Shown piece by piece: positions 16,269 through 25,145 of a DNA stretch of 64,000 bases. This DNA is from SCRA01 sp035533275 (GTDB lineage: Bacteria; Vulcanimicrobiota; Vulcanimicrobiia; Vulcanimicrobiales; SCRA01): assembly GCA_035533275.1 (NCBI GenBank), contig DATLUD010000077.1, positions 124,001-188,000 of the forward strand, written 5' to 3'. Each line of letters opens with the position of its first letter. The stretch's first letter is position 1. The notes under the pieces are model-generated. The model ran no database searches, had not been told where the DNA came from, and was given only the letters and a program-made list of their open reading frames with translations. The position numbers and the translations under genes were made by a program.

Positions 16269-16906
16269 GGCTTCGCTCGTCGCAGCAGCTCCCGTCCCAC
16301 GTCGTCGATCGTCACGCCCTGCTCGTGCATGAGCACCAGGGTATGGAAGAGCAGATCGCCGACCTCCCACGTCAGCTCGGCGCGGTCGCCGTTCTTCGCG
16401 GCGATCACCACCTCCGTGGCCTCCTCACCGATCTTCTTGCCGATGCGGTCGACGCCGCCGTGGAACAGCTTGGCGACGTACGAGGCATCGACCGGGGCGT
16501 TGCGCCGTGCCTCGATTACATGCTCGAGGTGCTCGACGGCCCGCACGAAGGCGCCCGCCCCCCCATCCGCCGCCGGAGCGCCCTCGCCCGCGAGCAGCGT
16601 TCGATAGAAGCAGGTCTCCTCGCCGGTGTGGCACGCCGGCCCGGCAGGCTCCACCTCGTAGAGCAGGGCATCGCCGTCGCAGTCGTAGCGCACGGCGACG
16701 ACGCGCTGGACGTTGCCCGAGGTCTCGCCCTTGTTCCAGAGCGCCCCGCGCGAGCGGCTCCACAGCCACGTGCTGCGCGTCTCCAACGTGCGCTCCAGCG
16801 CCTCGCGGTTGGCGAACGCCAGCGTCAGCACGGCCTTCGTTCGCACGTCTTGCACGACGACGGGCAACAGCCCGTCGGCTCCCCAGCGCAGATCCTCACC
16901 GGGCAT
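16265..16906 (-). CDS. hisIE: Bifunctional phosphoribosyl-AMP cyclohydrolase / phosphoribosyl-ATP pyrophosphatase
   Basis: 213 residues with fused HisI (1-110) and HisE (about 118-205) domains, catalysing steps 2 and 3 of histidine synthesis. HisI shows WNKGETSGN, the metal-ligand block YDCDGDALL and CHTGEETCFY. HisE shows the pyrophosphatase helix KIGEEATEVVIAAKNGD and WEVGDLLFHTLVLM. It overlaps hisF upstream by 11 nt and recG downstream by 4 nt. Only these two his genes are here; the rest of the pathway must lie elsewhere. Confidence 0.96.
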   Translation of the reverse strand: MPGEDLRWGADGLLPVVVQDVRTKAVLTLAFANREALERTLETRSTWLWSRSRGALWNKGETSGNVQRVVAVRYDCDGDALLYEVEPAGPACHTGEETCFYRTLLAGEGAPAADGGAGAFVRAVEHLEHVIEARRNAPVDASYVAKLFHGGVDRIGKKIGEEATEVVIAAKNGDRAELTWEVGDLLFHTLVLMHEQGVTIDDVGRELLRRAKP

Positions 16907-17681
16907 CGGCCGTTCCTCGCTCCAGCGGCGCCGGACGCACGGCGACGCCGCGCTCGCGCAACGCCTCCTTGAGCACGGGAATCGGCAACTCGCCGAAGTG
17001 GAAGAGCGACGCGGCGAGCGCGGCGTCCGCGCCGGCCTCGAACGCCTCGACGAAATGCTCCACGCGCCCCGCGCCGCCGGAGGCGATGAGCGGCAGCGAG
17101 CTCACCTCACGCACGGCGCGCAGAAGTGCGGTGTCGTAGCCGTTCTTGGTGCCGTCGGCGTCGATGCTGGTCACCAGCAGCTCGCCGGCGCCCCGCCGCT
17201 CGACCTCGCGGGCCCACGCCACCGCGTCGCGCCCAGTGGGCGTCCGTCCGCCGTCCACGTAGACCTCCCAGCCCTCGGCCGTGCGCTTCGCGTCGATCGC
17301 CAAGACCACGCACTGACCCCCGACGACGCGGGCCGCCTCGTCGATCACCTCGGGAGAGCGCACGGCCGCGCTGTTCATCGAGACCTTGTCGCAGCCCGCT
17401 CGCAGCAGGTCGACGACGTCGTCCACGCCGCGCACGCCGCCGCCGACGGTGAACGGCATCGTCAGCTCGCGCGCGGTGGCGCGCACCACGTCCCGCAGCG
17501 CGCGCCGGCCCTCGATGGTGGCGGTGATGTCCAGCAGGACGAGCTCGTCGGCCCCCTGCGCCTCGTAGGCGCGGGCCAGCGCCACCGGGTCACCGGCATC
17601 GACGAGGGAGACGAAGTTGACGCCTTTGACCACGCGGCCGTCTTTGACGTCGAGACAGGGGATGATGCGCCGGGCGAGCAT
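16896..17681 (-). CDS. hisF: Imidazole glycerol phosphate synthase, cyclase subunit
   Basis: 261 residues, a (beta/alpha)8 barrel that with HisH converts PRFAR and ammonia to IGP and AICAR. Catalytic aspartates lie in IIPCLDVKDGRVVKG (residue about 11) and LAIDAKR (about 130). Phosphate-binding loops are VGGGVRG and IASGGAGR. The ATG at 17681 is fixed by the invariant MLARRIIPCLDV start. hisH is not adjacent. It is the first gene of the minus-strand run that continues to the YlbL-like protease, and lies just downstream of tRNA-Cys. Confidence 0.97.
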   Translation of the reverse strand: MLARRIIPCLDVKDGRVVKGVNFVSLVDAGDPVALARAYEAQGADELVLLDITATIEGRRALRDVVRATARELTMPFTVGGGVRGVDDVVDLLRAGCDKVSMNSAAVRSPEVIDEAARVVGGQCVVLAIDAKRTAEGWEVYVDGGRTPTGRDAVAWAREVERRGAGELLVTSIDADGTKNGYDTALLRAVREVSSLPLIASGGAGRVEHFVEAFEAGADAALAASLFHFGELPIPVLKEALRERGVAVRPAPLERGTADAR

Positions 17682-17750
17682 GGCTGGTGCTTCGCCCGTA
17701 CGGAAAGGCTTGCCTTCGCGCGGGCGCCCTCTTCGCCGGGGCGGAACGAA

Positions 17751-17779
17751 CGACGGCCCGCCGCTGGGGCGGGCCGTCG
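17751..17779 (-). terminator. Strong hairpin downstream of tRNA-Cys
   Basis: A perfect 12-bp GC-rich stem (17751-17762 with 17768-17779) around a 5-nt loop, 8 nt after the tRNA CCA end on the minus strand. It is followed by TTCGTTCC rather than a clean T run. Probably a terminator or processing signal separating tRNA-Cys from hisF. Confidence 0.6.
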
Positions 17780-17786
17780 CGTGACA

Positions 17787-17860
17787 TGGAGGCGACAGTC
17801 GGAGTCGAACCGACGATCGAGCTTTTGCAGAGCTCTGCCTTACCACTTGGCTATGTCGCC
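17787..17860 (-). tRNA. tRNA-Cys (anticodon GCA)
   Basis: On the minus strand the acceptor stem GGCGACA pairs with TGTCGCC. The anticodon stem GAGCT/AGCTC encloses loop CTGCAAA, giving anticodon GCA. The T arm contains GGTTCGACTCC. Discriminator T is at 17790, and the CCA end is encoded (17789-17787). Body 71 nt. Confidence 0.96.
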
Positions 17861-17953
17861 GATGGATCTCGGTGATCGGGAGCGAGCGGTTCTTCTCCTG
17901 GGACAGCGCGTCCTGCTCCAGGGGTTGCGCGCGAGGCGCGGAAAGCATGACCC

Positions 17954-18637
17954 ATGACCGCCAACGGCCGCGCCACCACCATCGATCTCACCGAGCTGCT
18001 CGCCTACACCCGCGCCACCGGACAGCCGACCGAGCCCGCGCTCCTGGATCCGGAGCCGTTACGCCAGTTCACCTCGATCGAGATCACCGCCGAGCACGTC
18101 ACGGTGACCTACAACGAGAGCGTCCGGCGTTTCTACAACGCCAGCGAGATCACGCACCGCGAATGGTCGTACAAGTACAACGACGATCGCGCGTTCGTAA
18201 GCGCGATCGCCAAAGTCGTCGGACTGGTGCGCGACCACCTGCGCGACTTGCCCGAGAACCTGGCGTGTCCGCCGGGGTGCGGCGAGTGTTGCCGGAGCTA
18301 TGAGCCCTTCGTCTCCCGCGAGGACGTCCAGCGCATCGCCGACCACTTCGGGATCGCCTATCGCGAGGCGCTGCGGCGCTACGTCAACGAGCGTCCCTCG
18401 GCCGACGGCTCGTCGGTGGGCTGGCTCAAGAAGACCGGCCCCGAGCTCTCCGACCCCTGCGTCTTCCTGGAGGGTGGACGCTCCGGACGCTTCACCTGCG
18501 GCATCTACGAGGCACGCCCGCACGATTGCCGCGAATTCAGCCCCATCGGCTGCGAGAACGTCGACATCCCCCTGTGGGAGCGCGAGAAGGAGCGGCGCAA
18601 GAAGGCGCGCGCCAAAGGGCGAAAGAGCCCCAGATGA
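17954..18637 (+). CDS. YkgJ-type CxxxCxxCC cluster protein
   Basis: 227 residues. Cys105, 109, 112 and 113 form the CxxxCxxCC cluster in the segment ACPPGCGECCRSYEP. Further cysteines lie in DPCVFLEG, FTCGIYEARPHDCREF and IGCEN, the pattern of the YkgJ/UPF0153 family, thought to bind zinc or an iron-sulfur centre; its function is unknown. The C-terminus is very basic (EKERRKKARAKGRK). It is translationally coupled to the aminotransferase (ATGA). The first 90 residues have no recognised domain. Confidence 0.82.
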   Translation: MTANGRATTIDLTELLAYTRATGQPTEPALLDPEPLRQFTSIEITAEHVTVTYNESVRRFYNASEITHREWSYKYNDDRAFVSAIAKVVGLVRDHLRDLPENLACPPGCGECCRSYEPFVSREDVQRIADHFGIAYREALRRYVNERPSADGSSVGWLKKTGPELSDPCVFLEGGRSGRFTCGIYEARPHDCREFSPIGCENVDIPLWEREKERRKKARAKGRKSPR

Positions 18638-19833
18638 TCGAGCAGCTTCGCCTCTCCCGGCGCGCCTCTCAGGTGGCGCCTTCCTCCACGATGGCCGCCG
18701 CCGCCGCCGCCCGCGCCCTTGCGGAGAAGGGCGTCTCGGTGGTGAACCTGACCGCCGGCGAGCCGGACTTTGCGACCCCGGAGCCCATCCGCAAGGCCGC
18801 CCACGACGCCATCGAGGCCGGTTACACGAAGTACCCGCCGCTGACGGGCTACGGCGACCTGCGCCAGGCCGTGGCGGAAGCGGCGGCGGCGCGGGGATTT
18901 CACGTCGACCCCGAGGGCGTGGTCGTCTCGTGCGGCGCCAAGCAGGCGATCACCAACGCGCTGTTGGCCCTGGTCGACCAGGGCGACGAGGTGATCGTCC
19001 CGGCACCCTATTGGGTGAGCTACGTCGACCAGGTCAAGCTGGTGGGCGGCACCCCCGTTGTGGTGGAGACCCGCGCCGCCGACGGCTTCGCGCTGGACCC
19101 CGCGCTGCTGGCCGCCGCCGTCACCCCGCGTACCGTGGCCATCTTCGTCAACTCGCCGTGCAACCCGACGGGAGCGGTCTACGACCGCGGCTCGCTCGAG
19201 GCGGTGGCCGAACTGGCGGTCCGCCACGACCTCTGGGTGCTCTCCGACGAGATCTACGCCGCCTTGACGTACGAAGGCGAGGCGGTCTCGTTCGGCTCCA
19301 TCTCGCCGGAGGCGGCTCGGCGAACGGTGCTCATCGACGGCGTGAGCAAGTCGTTCGCGATGACCGGCTGGCGCATCGGCTGGACCGCCTGCGACACGCG
19401 GCTGGCCAAAGCGATCGCCGTGATGCAGGGACAGACCACGAGCGGGGCGACGGCGATCTCCCAGCGCGCCGCGCTGGCTGCGCTGCGCATGGACCGCGCC
19501 CCCGTGCAGGCGATGGTGGCCGAGTACCACAAGCGGCGCGACTACGGGATCGAGCGGCTCAACGCCATCCCCGGCATCAGCTGCGCCAAGCCCGTTGGGG
19601 CCTTCTACTTCTTCCCCCACGTTTCCGGGCTGCTGGGGCGCAGCCACCAAGGAACCGTCATCGACTCGGCGGCGACCCTGACCCGGCTTCTGCTCGAGCG
19701 GGAGGGGCTGGCCATCGTGGGGGGCGACGGCTTCGGGGCCCCCGAGTACGTGCGCATCTCCTACGCGGCCTCCATGGCAAGCCTCGCCGAAGGCTTCGAC
19801 CGGCTGGAACGCTTCGTGCGGGCCTTGAGCTGA
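18634..19833 (+). CDS. Class I aminotransferase (aspartate aminotransferase type Ib)
   Basis: 399 residues, PLP-dependent fold type I. Landmarks are LTAGEPDFATPEPI, VPAPYWVSY, NSPCNPTGAVYD (Asn and Pro), DEIYAAL (Asp/Tyr), the Schiff-base lysine in DGVSKSFAMTGWRIG, and the carboxylate-binding Arg in YVRISYA. It best fits bacterial aspartate/prephenate-type aminotransferases of subgroup Ib; substrate preference needs assay. The ATG overlaps the preceding stop by 4 nt. A clear terminator follows 25 nt after the stop. Confidence 0.92.
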   Translation: MIEQLRLSRRASQVAPSSTMAAAAAARALAEKGVSVVNLTAGEPDFATPEPIRKAAHDAIEAGYTKYPPLTGYGDLRQAVAEAAAARGFHVDPEGVVVSCGAKQAITNALLALVDQGDEVIVPAPYWVSYVDQVKLVGGTPVVVETRAADGFALDPALLAAAVTPRTVAIFVNSPCNPTGAVYDRGSLEAVAELAVRHDLWVLSDEIYAALTYEGEAVSFGSISPEAARRTVLIDGVSKSFAMTGWRIGWTACDTRLAKAIAVMQGQTTSGATAISQRAALAALRMDRAPVQAMVAEYHKRRDYGIERLNAIPGISCAKPVGAFYFFPHVSGLLGRSHQGTVIDSAATLTRLLLEREGLAIVGGDGFGAPEYVRISYAASMASLAEGFDRLERFVRALS

Positions 19834-19858
19834 AGGGACGCCGGCACGCCTCCACCTG

Positions 19859-19888
19859 GGCCGCGCTGCAACGCGCGGCCTCGTTTTT
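19859..19888 (+). terminator. Rho-independent terminator
   Basis: GGCCGCGC (19859-19866), 6-nt loop, GCGCGGCC (19873-19880), then TCGTTTTT. An 8-bp GC stem plus T tract ends the YkgJ-aminotransferase transcript before clpB. Confidence 0.9.
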
Positions 19889-19924
19889 GTGTCCTGAAAC
19901 GGTAAAGAGAGCAGAGTGAGTAGG

Positions 19925-19935
19925 GGTACAGTACC
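19925..19935. promoter_or_regulatory. Short perfect palindrome upstream of clpB
   Basis: GGTAC-A-GTACC, 6 nt before the clpB ATG. It does not match the CIRCE or HAIR heat-shock operators. It may be a regulatory site or chance; the 53-nt gap holds no obvious sigma-32 promoter. Confidence 0.25.
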
Positions 19936-19941
19936 TTCACG

Positions 19942-22608
19942 ATGGACGTAGAGAAGATGACGGAGCGCGTTCAGCAAGGGCTGAACGCCGCGCACGCCCT
20001 GGCGGTGCGCCGACAGAACACCGACGTGGGCGTCGAGCATCTCCTGGCCGCGCTTCTGGAGCAGGACCAGGGTATCGTTCCGACGATCCTCGGGAAGGCC
20101 GGCGTCGAGCCGCAGACGGTGCAGCGACGCGTCGAGCGCGAGCTCGACCAGTTGCCGCGCGTCGTGGGCACGCAGCCCGACCGCGTCTACCTCTCGGCGG
20201 CCCTCAGCCGCTTGCTGAACGTGGCCGAGGACGAGGCCAAGGGCCTCTCCGACGAGTACGTCTCCGTGGAGCACCTGCTGCTGGCGATGACCGCCGACGG
20301 CGGTTCCGTCGGGCGCATCTTCCGCGAGCTGGGGCTCACGCGCGAGCGCCTGCTGCAAGCCTTGCGCGACGTGCGCGGCAACCAGCGCGTCACTTCGCAA
20401 AACCCCGAAGCCACCTATCAGACGTTGGAGCGCTTCGGCCGCGATCTCACGCAACTCGCCGCTCAAGGCAAGCTCGATCCCGTCATCGGGCGCGACGAGG
20501 AGATCCGCCGCGTCATCCAAGTCCTCTCGCGCCGCACCAAGAACAATCCCGTCCTCATCGGCGAGCCCGGGGTCGGCAAGACGGCGATCGTCGAGGGCTT
20601 GGCGCAGCGCATCGTGCGCGGCGACGTTCCGGAGGGCCTGAAGAACAAGCGCGTGGTCTCGCTGGACATGGGCGCGCTCGTCGCGGGCGCCAAGTATCGC
20701 GGCGAGTTCGAGGAGCGCCTCAAGTCCGTTCTCAAGGAGGTGCAGAGCTCGGAGGGGCAGGTGCTGCTCTTCATCGACGAGCTGCACACCGTCGTCGGCG
20801 CCGGCAAGGCCGAGGGCGCGATGGACGCCGGCAACCTGCTCAAGCCGATGCTCGCGCGCGGCGAGCTCCACATGATCGGGGCCACTACGCTCGATGAGTA
20901 CCGCAAGTACATCGAGAAGGACGCCGCGCTGGAACGCCGCTTCCAGCCGGTGCTCGTGGATCAGCCCACGGTGGAGGACACCATCTCCATCTTGCGCGGG
21001 CTGCGCGAGCGCTACGAAGTGCACCACGGCGTGCGCATCAAGGATGCCGCGCTCGTGGCCGCCGCCGTGCTCTCCAACCGCTACATCAGTGATCGCTTCC
21101 TGCCCGACAAGGCGATCGATCTCGTCGACGAGGCAGCGGCGAAGCTGCGCACCGAGATCGACTCGCTGCCGCAAGAGCTCGACGAGAGCCAACGGCGCAT
21201 CATGCAGCTCGAGATCGAGCGCGAGGCGCTGCGCAAGGAAATCGACGAAGCCAGCAAGCGCCGCCTCGAGCGCATCGAGGAGGAGCTGCGTGAGCTCCAC
21301 GCCCAGAGCGACGCGCTCAAGACGCAGTGGGAGCACGAGAAGGGCGACGTCTCCAAGGCGCGCGTCATTCGCGAGCAGATCGAGCAGACCAAGCTCGAGA
21401 TCGAGCAGCAGACGCGGGCCGCGGATACCACCACGTCCGAAAGCGAACGCCGGGGCGCTTTGGCGAAGGCAGGTGAGCTCCGCTACTCCAAGCTCCCGGA
21501 CCTCGAGCGTCGTCTGCGCGAGGCGACCACCGCCGCCGACGGTCACGGCCGCCTGCTCAAGGAAGAGGTCGACGAGGAGGACATCGCCGAGGTGGTGAGC
21601 CGCTGGACGGGTATTCCCGTGACCAAGCTGCTCGAGGGCGAGATCCAGAAGCTGCTGCACCTCGACGAGGAGCTCCACCGGCGCATCATCGGTCAGGATG
21701 AGGCGGTCACCGCAGTCGCGGAAGCGGTGGTGCGCGCGCGCTCCGGCCTCTCCGATCCCAACCGCCCGATCGGCTCGTTCATCTTCCTGGGCCCGACGGG
21801 CGTGGGCAAGACGGAGCTGGCGCGCGCGCTCGCCGCGTTCCTCTTCGACGACGAGCGGGCGATGATCCGCATCGACATGTCGGAGTATCAGGAGAAGCAC
21901 ACGGTGGCGCGGCTCATCGGCGCTCCTCCGGGCTACGTCGGATACGAGGAGGGAGGCCAGCTCACGGAGGCCGTGCGGCGCCGTCCGTTCTCCGTCATCC
22001 TCTTCGACGAGGTGGAAAAGGCGCACCCCGACGTGTTCAACGTCTTCCTGCAGCTGCTCGACGACGGGCGTCTCACCGACGGCCAAGGACGGACGGTCGA
22101 CTTCCGCAACACGATCGTCATCATGACCTCGAACGTGGGGAGCCACCGCATCTTGGAGTACCGCGGCGCCTTCGAGGGTCGCGACTACGACCAGATGAAG
22201 GACGCCGTGCTGGAGGAGCTGCGCCTCCACTTCCGGCCGGAGTTCCTCAACCGCGTCGACGAGATCGTGGTCTTCCACGCGCTCACCGAGCGACAGTTGG
22301 GCGAGATCGTGGACATCCAGCTTGCGCGGCTGCGCGCGCGCCTGGCGGAGCGCCGGATCACGATCGAGCTCTCGGAGGCGGCAAAGAGCCACCTGGTGCG
22401 CGTGGGCTACGACCCGACTTACGGCGCGCGCCCGCTCAAGCGCGCGATCCAGCGCGAGCTCGAGACGTCGCTCGGCCGCCAGATCCTCGCCGGCGAGGTG
22501 ACCGACGGCCAGCGGGTGCGCGTCGATTTCGACACCGACCGCTCCGTGCTCAGCTTCGCCGCGACGGAGGCCGCGATGCCCCAGCCCCCGTCTCCGGCCG
22601 CCGTCTAG
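19942..22608 (+). CDS. clpB: ATP-dependent disaggregase ClpB
   Basis: 888 residues, the length of full ClpB, the Hsp100 that rescues aggregated protein with DnaK. Clp N-domain repeats occupy 1-150. NBD1 has Walker A GEPGVGKTAI (about 210) and Walker B LLFIDELHTVVGAG. A coiled-coil M domain (about 400-525) rich in Glu/Lys/Arg distinguishes ClpB from ClpC/ClpA. NBD2 has Walker A GPTGVGKTELARAL and Walker B VILFDEVEKAHPDVFN. ClpP-binding IGF-type loops are not seen. The ATG at 19942 gives the canonical start (MTERVQQGLNAAHALA) after a five-residue extension. Convergent with the EamA gene. Confidence 0.97.
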   Translation: MDVEKMTERVQQGLNAAHALAVRRQNTDVGVEHLLAALLEQDQGIVPTILGKAGVEPQTVQRRVERELDQLPRVVGTQPDRVYLSAALSRLLNVAEDEAKGLSDEYVSVEHLLLAMTADGGSVGRIFRELGLTRERLLQALRDVRGNQRVTSQNPEATYQTLERFGRDLTQLAAQGKLDPVIGRDEEIRRVIQVLSRRTKNNPVLIGEPGVGKTAIVEGLAQRIVRGDVPEGLKNKRVVSLDMGALVAGAKYRGEFEERLKSVLKEVQSSEGQVLLFIDELHTVVGAGKAEGAMDAGNLLKPMLARGELHMIGATTLDEYRKYIEKDAALERRFQPVLVDQPTVEDTISILRGLRERYEVHHGVRIKDAALVAAAVLSNRYISDRFLPDKAIDLVDEAAAKLRTEIDSLPQELDESQRRIMQLEIEREALRKEIDEASKRRLERIEEELRELHAQSDALKTQWEHEKGDVSKARVIREQIEQTKLEIEQQTRAADTTTSESERRGALAKAGELRYSKLPDLERRLREATTAADGHGRLLKEEVDEEDIAEVVSRWTGIPVTKLLEGEIQKLLHLDEELHRRIIGQDEAVTAVAEAVVRARSGLSDPNRPIGSFIFLGPTGVGKTELARALAAFLFDDERAMIRIDMSEYQEKHTVARLIGAPPGYVGYEEGGQLTEAVRRRPFSVILFDEVEKAHPDVFNVFLQLLDDGRLTDGQGRTVDFRNTIVIMTSNVGSHRILEYRGAFEGRDYDQMKDAVLEELRLHFRPEFLNRVDEIVVFHALTERQLGEIVDIQLARLRARLAERRITIELSEAAKSHLVRVGYDPTYGARPLKRAIQRELETSLGRQILAGEVTDGQRVRVDFDTDRSVLSFAATEAAMPQPPSPAAV

Positions 22609-22621
22609 CGGGCGAGGTCCG

Positions 22622-23557
22622 CTACTCCGCGGAGGTCGCCGCTGCGGCCACCCGCGGACCGCGCGGCGAGAACGTAAGCGCCAGGCTCGCCAAGAGCAAG
22701 ACGCCCGCGGCCACGGCACTCGGCGCCAGCCGCTCGTGGACGAGCAGCACGGCGGCCAGCAGACCGGCCGCCACCGACGCGTAGAGCGCGCCGGTGGTGG
22801 CGACCGTCGCACTCGAGCGGCGGATGGCGACCACGTTGGCGATCGGTCCGATCAACCCCAGCGCCACGACGATCTCTCCGAAGAACCACGCCGCCACGCC
22901 GGGCGAGGCGAAAGCATGCCCGACGGCTCCCCCCGCACCGGCGGCAATGCCCACGACCGCGACGATCAGCGCTCCGCCGCCCGTGCTCAGCACGGAGAGA
23001 AAGGGCGCGGGATAGCGCTCCGTGAGGGCACGCGTCAACAGCACGAACCACGCGTAGGAGGCCACCCAGACCAGCATCAGCAGGTCGCCCTGTGGGGTCG
23101 AGCCGGTCGCCGATCGGGTGAACGAGAGGAGCGCCACGCCGGCGACGCCCAGACCGATGGCCGCCCAGCCGCCGACGCTCAACCGACGCCGCTGGATCAG
23201 CGACTCGATCAGGGCCGTCGCCGGCGGCGTCAACCCCGTGATCAGCACGACGTGCGCAGCGCTCGTCCACTGCGCGGCGACCGCGAAGACGCCCGTGAGT
23301 CCGGGCCCGAAGAGCACGCCCAGCCACGCGAAGCGAGCGAGGTCGCCCGAGCGGAGTCGCAGGCCGCGCGGGCGCACGAGGAAGGCCGCGGCGACGAAGA
23401 CGGGAAGCGACCAGACGCTGCGCGCGACCGCCAATGTCACGCCGTCGAAGAGACGCCCGTCGCCGGCGGCGTAGAGCAGCTTGGAAGCCGGCGCGTTGAG
23501 ACCCCAGGCGAGGCCGGCCACGAGCACGGGCACGAGGACCGAGAGCGCGGATGACAT
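22622..23557 (-). CDS. EamA (DMT) family transporter
   Basis: 311 residues with ten predicted membrane helices in two EamA repeats. The first is LVPVLVAGLAWGLNAPASKLLY and AARSVWSLP-like; the second starts near GDLLMLVWVASYAWFVLL. Pro and Gly markers such as GLTPPATALIE and VHERLAP are at the expected ends of helices. Drug/metabolite transporter superfamily exporters handle amino acids, nucleosides or other metabolites; the substrate is unknown. Only GGTGA lies near the ATG. Convergent with clpB (13-nt gap) and divergent from metF. Confidence 0.82.
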   Translation of the reverse strand: MSSALSVLVPVLVAGLAWGLNAPASKLLYAAGDGRLFDGVTLAVARSVWSLPVFVAAAFLVRPRGLRLRSGDLARFAWLGVLFGPGLTGVFAVAAQWTSAAHVVLITGLTPPATALIESLIQRRRLSVGGWAAIGLGVAGVALLSFTRSATGSTPQGDLLMLVWVASYAWFVLLTRALTERYPAPFLSVLSTGGGALIVAVVGIAAGAGGAVGHAFASPGVAAWFFGEIVVALGLIGPIANVVAIRRSSATVATTGALYASVAAGLLAAVLLVHERLAPSAVAAGVLLLASLALTFSPRGPRVAAAATSAE

Positions 23558-23641
23558 GTCACCGGTGATACGCGCCCCTCGCGCCGGATTCCGGCTTGGG
23601 CGCGAGAGGCCATCGCCGCTCACGGCGCGTAGTGTCCCGCG

Positions 23642-24595
23642 ATGAGAATCGCCGAGATCCTCGCCGGCCGTCGCCCCGCGTTCTCGTTCGAGTTCTTCCC
23701 ACCCAAGAACGAGGAGGCCATGGCCGCGCTGCTGGAAACGGTAGCCGCCCTGAAGGCCCTCAATCCGGCATTCGTCTCCGTCACCTACGGCGCGGGCGGC
23801 AGCACGCGTGCGCGCACGATCGACGTCACCAAGGCCGTCAAGCGCGATCTCGGCATCGAAGCGATGGCCCACCTCACCTGCGTCGGCGCCAGCGCCGACG
23901 AGCTGCGGGCCACGCTTGACGACTTTCGCGCCGCAGGCATCGAGAACGTCCTCGCGCTGCGGGGCGACCCGCCGCAAGGCGAGTCCGCGTTCACTCCCGT
24001 GGAGGGCGGATTCTCGCACGCGGACGAGCTGGTGCGGCTGGTACGCGAGCGCGGGGACTTCTGCGTCGGCGGCGCGTGCTATCCCGAGAGGCACCTCGAG
24101 GCGCCGGACGAGGCAACCGACCTGCGGCATCTGCGCGGCAAGGTGGAGGCCGGCGCCGAGTTCCTGATCACGCAGCTTTTCTTCGACAACGAGCGCTACT
24201 TCTCGTTCGTCGAGCGCGCACGCCGCGCCGGCATCGACGTGCCGATCATTCCCGGCATCATGCCCATCACCAACGCCGCGCAGATCGAGCGCTTCACGCG
24301 CATGTGCGGCGCCGGCATCCCGGCTCCGCTGATGGCCGAGCTCGAGGCACGGCGCGACGAGCCCGAGGCCGTGCTCGACTTGGGCGTCGCCTACGCGACC
24401 TGGCAGTGCGTCGACCTGCTGGCGCGCGGCGTCCCCGCGATCCACTTCTACACGCTCAACAAGTCGCCGGCCACGCGCGCCGTGGTCTCGGCGCTGCTGG
24501 CGGCTCGCCCCTGGGAGCGCGGCAAGGGCCGGCGCTACGTCGAGAACGCCGACAGCGTCGCGGAGTCGGCGCTCTCGCTGCCCGGCACGCTGTAG
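23642..24595 (+). CDS. metF: Methylenetetrahydrofolate reductase
   Basis: 317 residues, an FAD-dependent (beta/alpha)8 barrel that reduces 5,10-methylene-THF to 5-methyl-THF for methionine synthesis. The catalytic Glu is in FSFEFFPPKNEE. FAD and folate contacts appear as HLTCVGAS, VLALRGDPPQG, GGACYPERH, ITQLFFDN and PGIMPI. C-terminal HFYTLNKS is the family endpoint; about 30 extra residues follow, rich in Arg and Ala. No methionine synthase is in view. Confidence 0.95.
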   Translation: MRIAEILAGRRPAFSFEFFPPKNEEAMAALLETVAALKALNPAFVSVTYGAGGSTRARTIDVTKAVKRDLGIEAMAHLTCVGASADELRATLDDFRAAGIENVLALRGDPPQGESAFTPVEGGFSHADELVRLVRERGDFCVGGACYPERHLEAPDEATDLRHLRGKVEAGAEFLITQLFFDNERYFSFVERARRAGIDVPIIPGIMPITNAAQIERFTRMCGAGIPAPLMAELEARRDEPEAVLDLGVAYATWQCVDLLARGVPAIHFYTLNKSPATRAVVSALLAARPWERGKGRRYVENADSVAESALSLPGTL

Positions 24596-24696
24596 ACGTC
24601 AGCCATCCTCCTTCTGCAACGTTTGTCGGTGAAGACGCGCCGGCGAACGCGTAGAATGTGCGGGACATTCATCCGTTCTCGTTCGTGAAAGGATCC

Positions 24697-25050
24697 ATGG
24701 TGAATCTCCGCACGACCCTGCTGACGGCCGTCGCCGTCGTGAGCATCTCCGGCGTCGCCGCCGCGGCCGCCCCGAAGACCGTTCAGATCACCGCGAAGGA
24801 TTTCGCGTTCACGCCGGCCGTGGTCACGCTCAAGGAAGGCCAGCCGGTGACGCTCAAGCTCGTCTCGACCCAGGGCGTCCACGGCCTGGTCGCCCCCGAG
24901 ATCGGGCTCGACAAGACCGTGACCATCGGCAGCACGCCGACCTCGGTCACGGTGACTCCGAAGAAGACCGGAACGTTCGTGGAGCACTGCGCCATCTTCT
25001 GCGGCGCCGGCCACGCGAACATGGCCGTCACCTTCAAGGTGGTCAAATAG
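24697..25050 (+). CDS. Free-standing CuA-type (COX2-like) periplasmic cupredoxin
   Basis: 117 residues. A signal peptide (1-25, cleavage near VAAAAAP) is followed by a single cupredoxin domain. His62 (GVHGLV), Cys98, Cys102, His106 and Met109 (HCAIFCGAGHANM) reproduce the binuclear CuA ligand set of cytochrome c oxidase subunit II, but the subunit's two membrane helices are absent. A role as a soluble electron carrier or copper-handling protein is likely. AAAGGA lies 4 nt before the ATG. The ECF sigma gene follows 95 nt downstream on the same strand. A weak CCGTC/GACGG hairpin lies between them. Confidence 0.85.
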   Translation: MVNLRTTLLTAVAVVSISGVAAAAAPKTVQITAKDFAFTPAVVTLKEGQPVTLKLVSTQGVHGLVAPEIGLDKTVTIGSTPTSVTVTPKKTGTFVEHCAIFCGAGHANMAVTFKVVK

Positions 25051-25145
25051 GCGCCACAACCGTCGGCTGATGACGGGGCGTGGACTCGCACGGCGGGTCC
25101 GCGCCCCTCGCGTTTCGAAGCGGCGGTGATCCGAAAGGGCCGCCG

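Noticed and set aside
18505..22812. Very long minus-strand open frame (over 1,400 codons) antisense to the aminotransferase and clpB
   Set aside because: It mirrors codon bias in GC-rich DNA. Its translation is Arg/Leu/Asp/Val-rich low-complexity sequence with no domains, while the plus strand encodes unmistakable ClpB.
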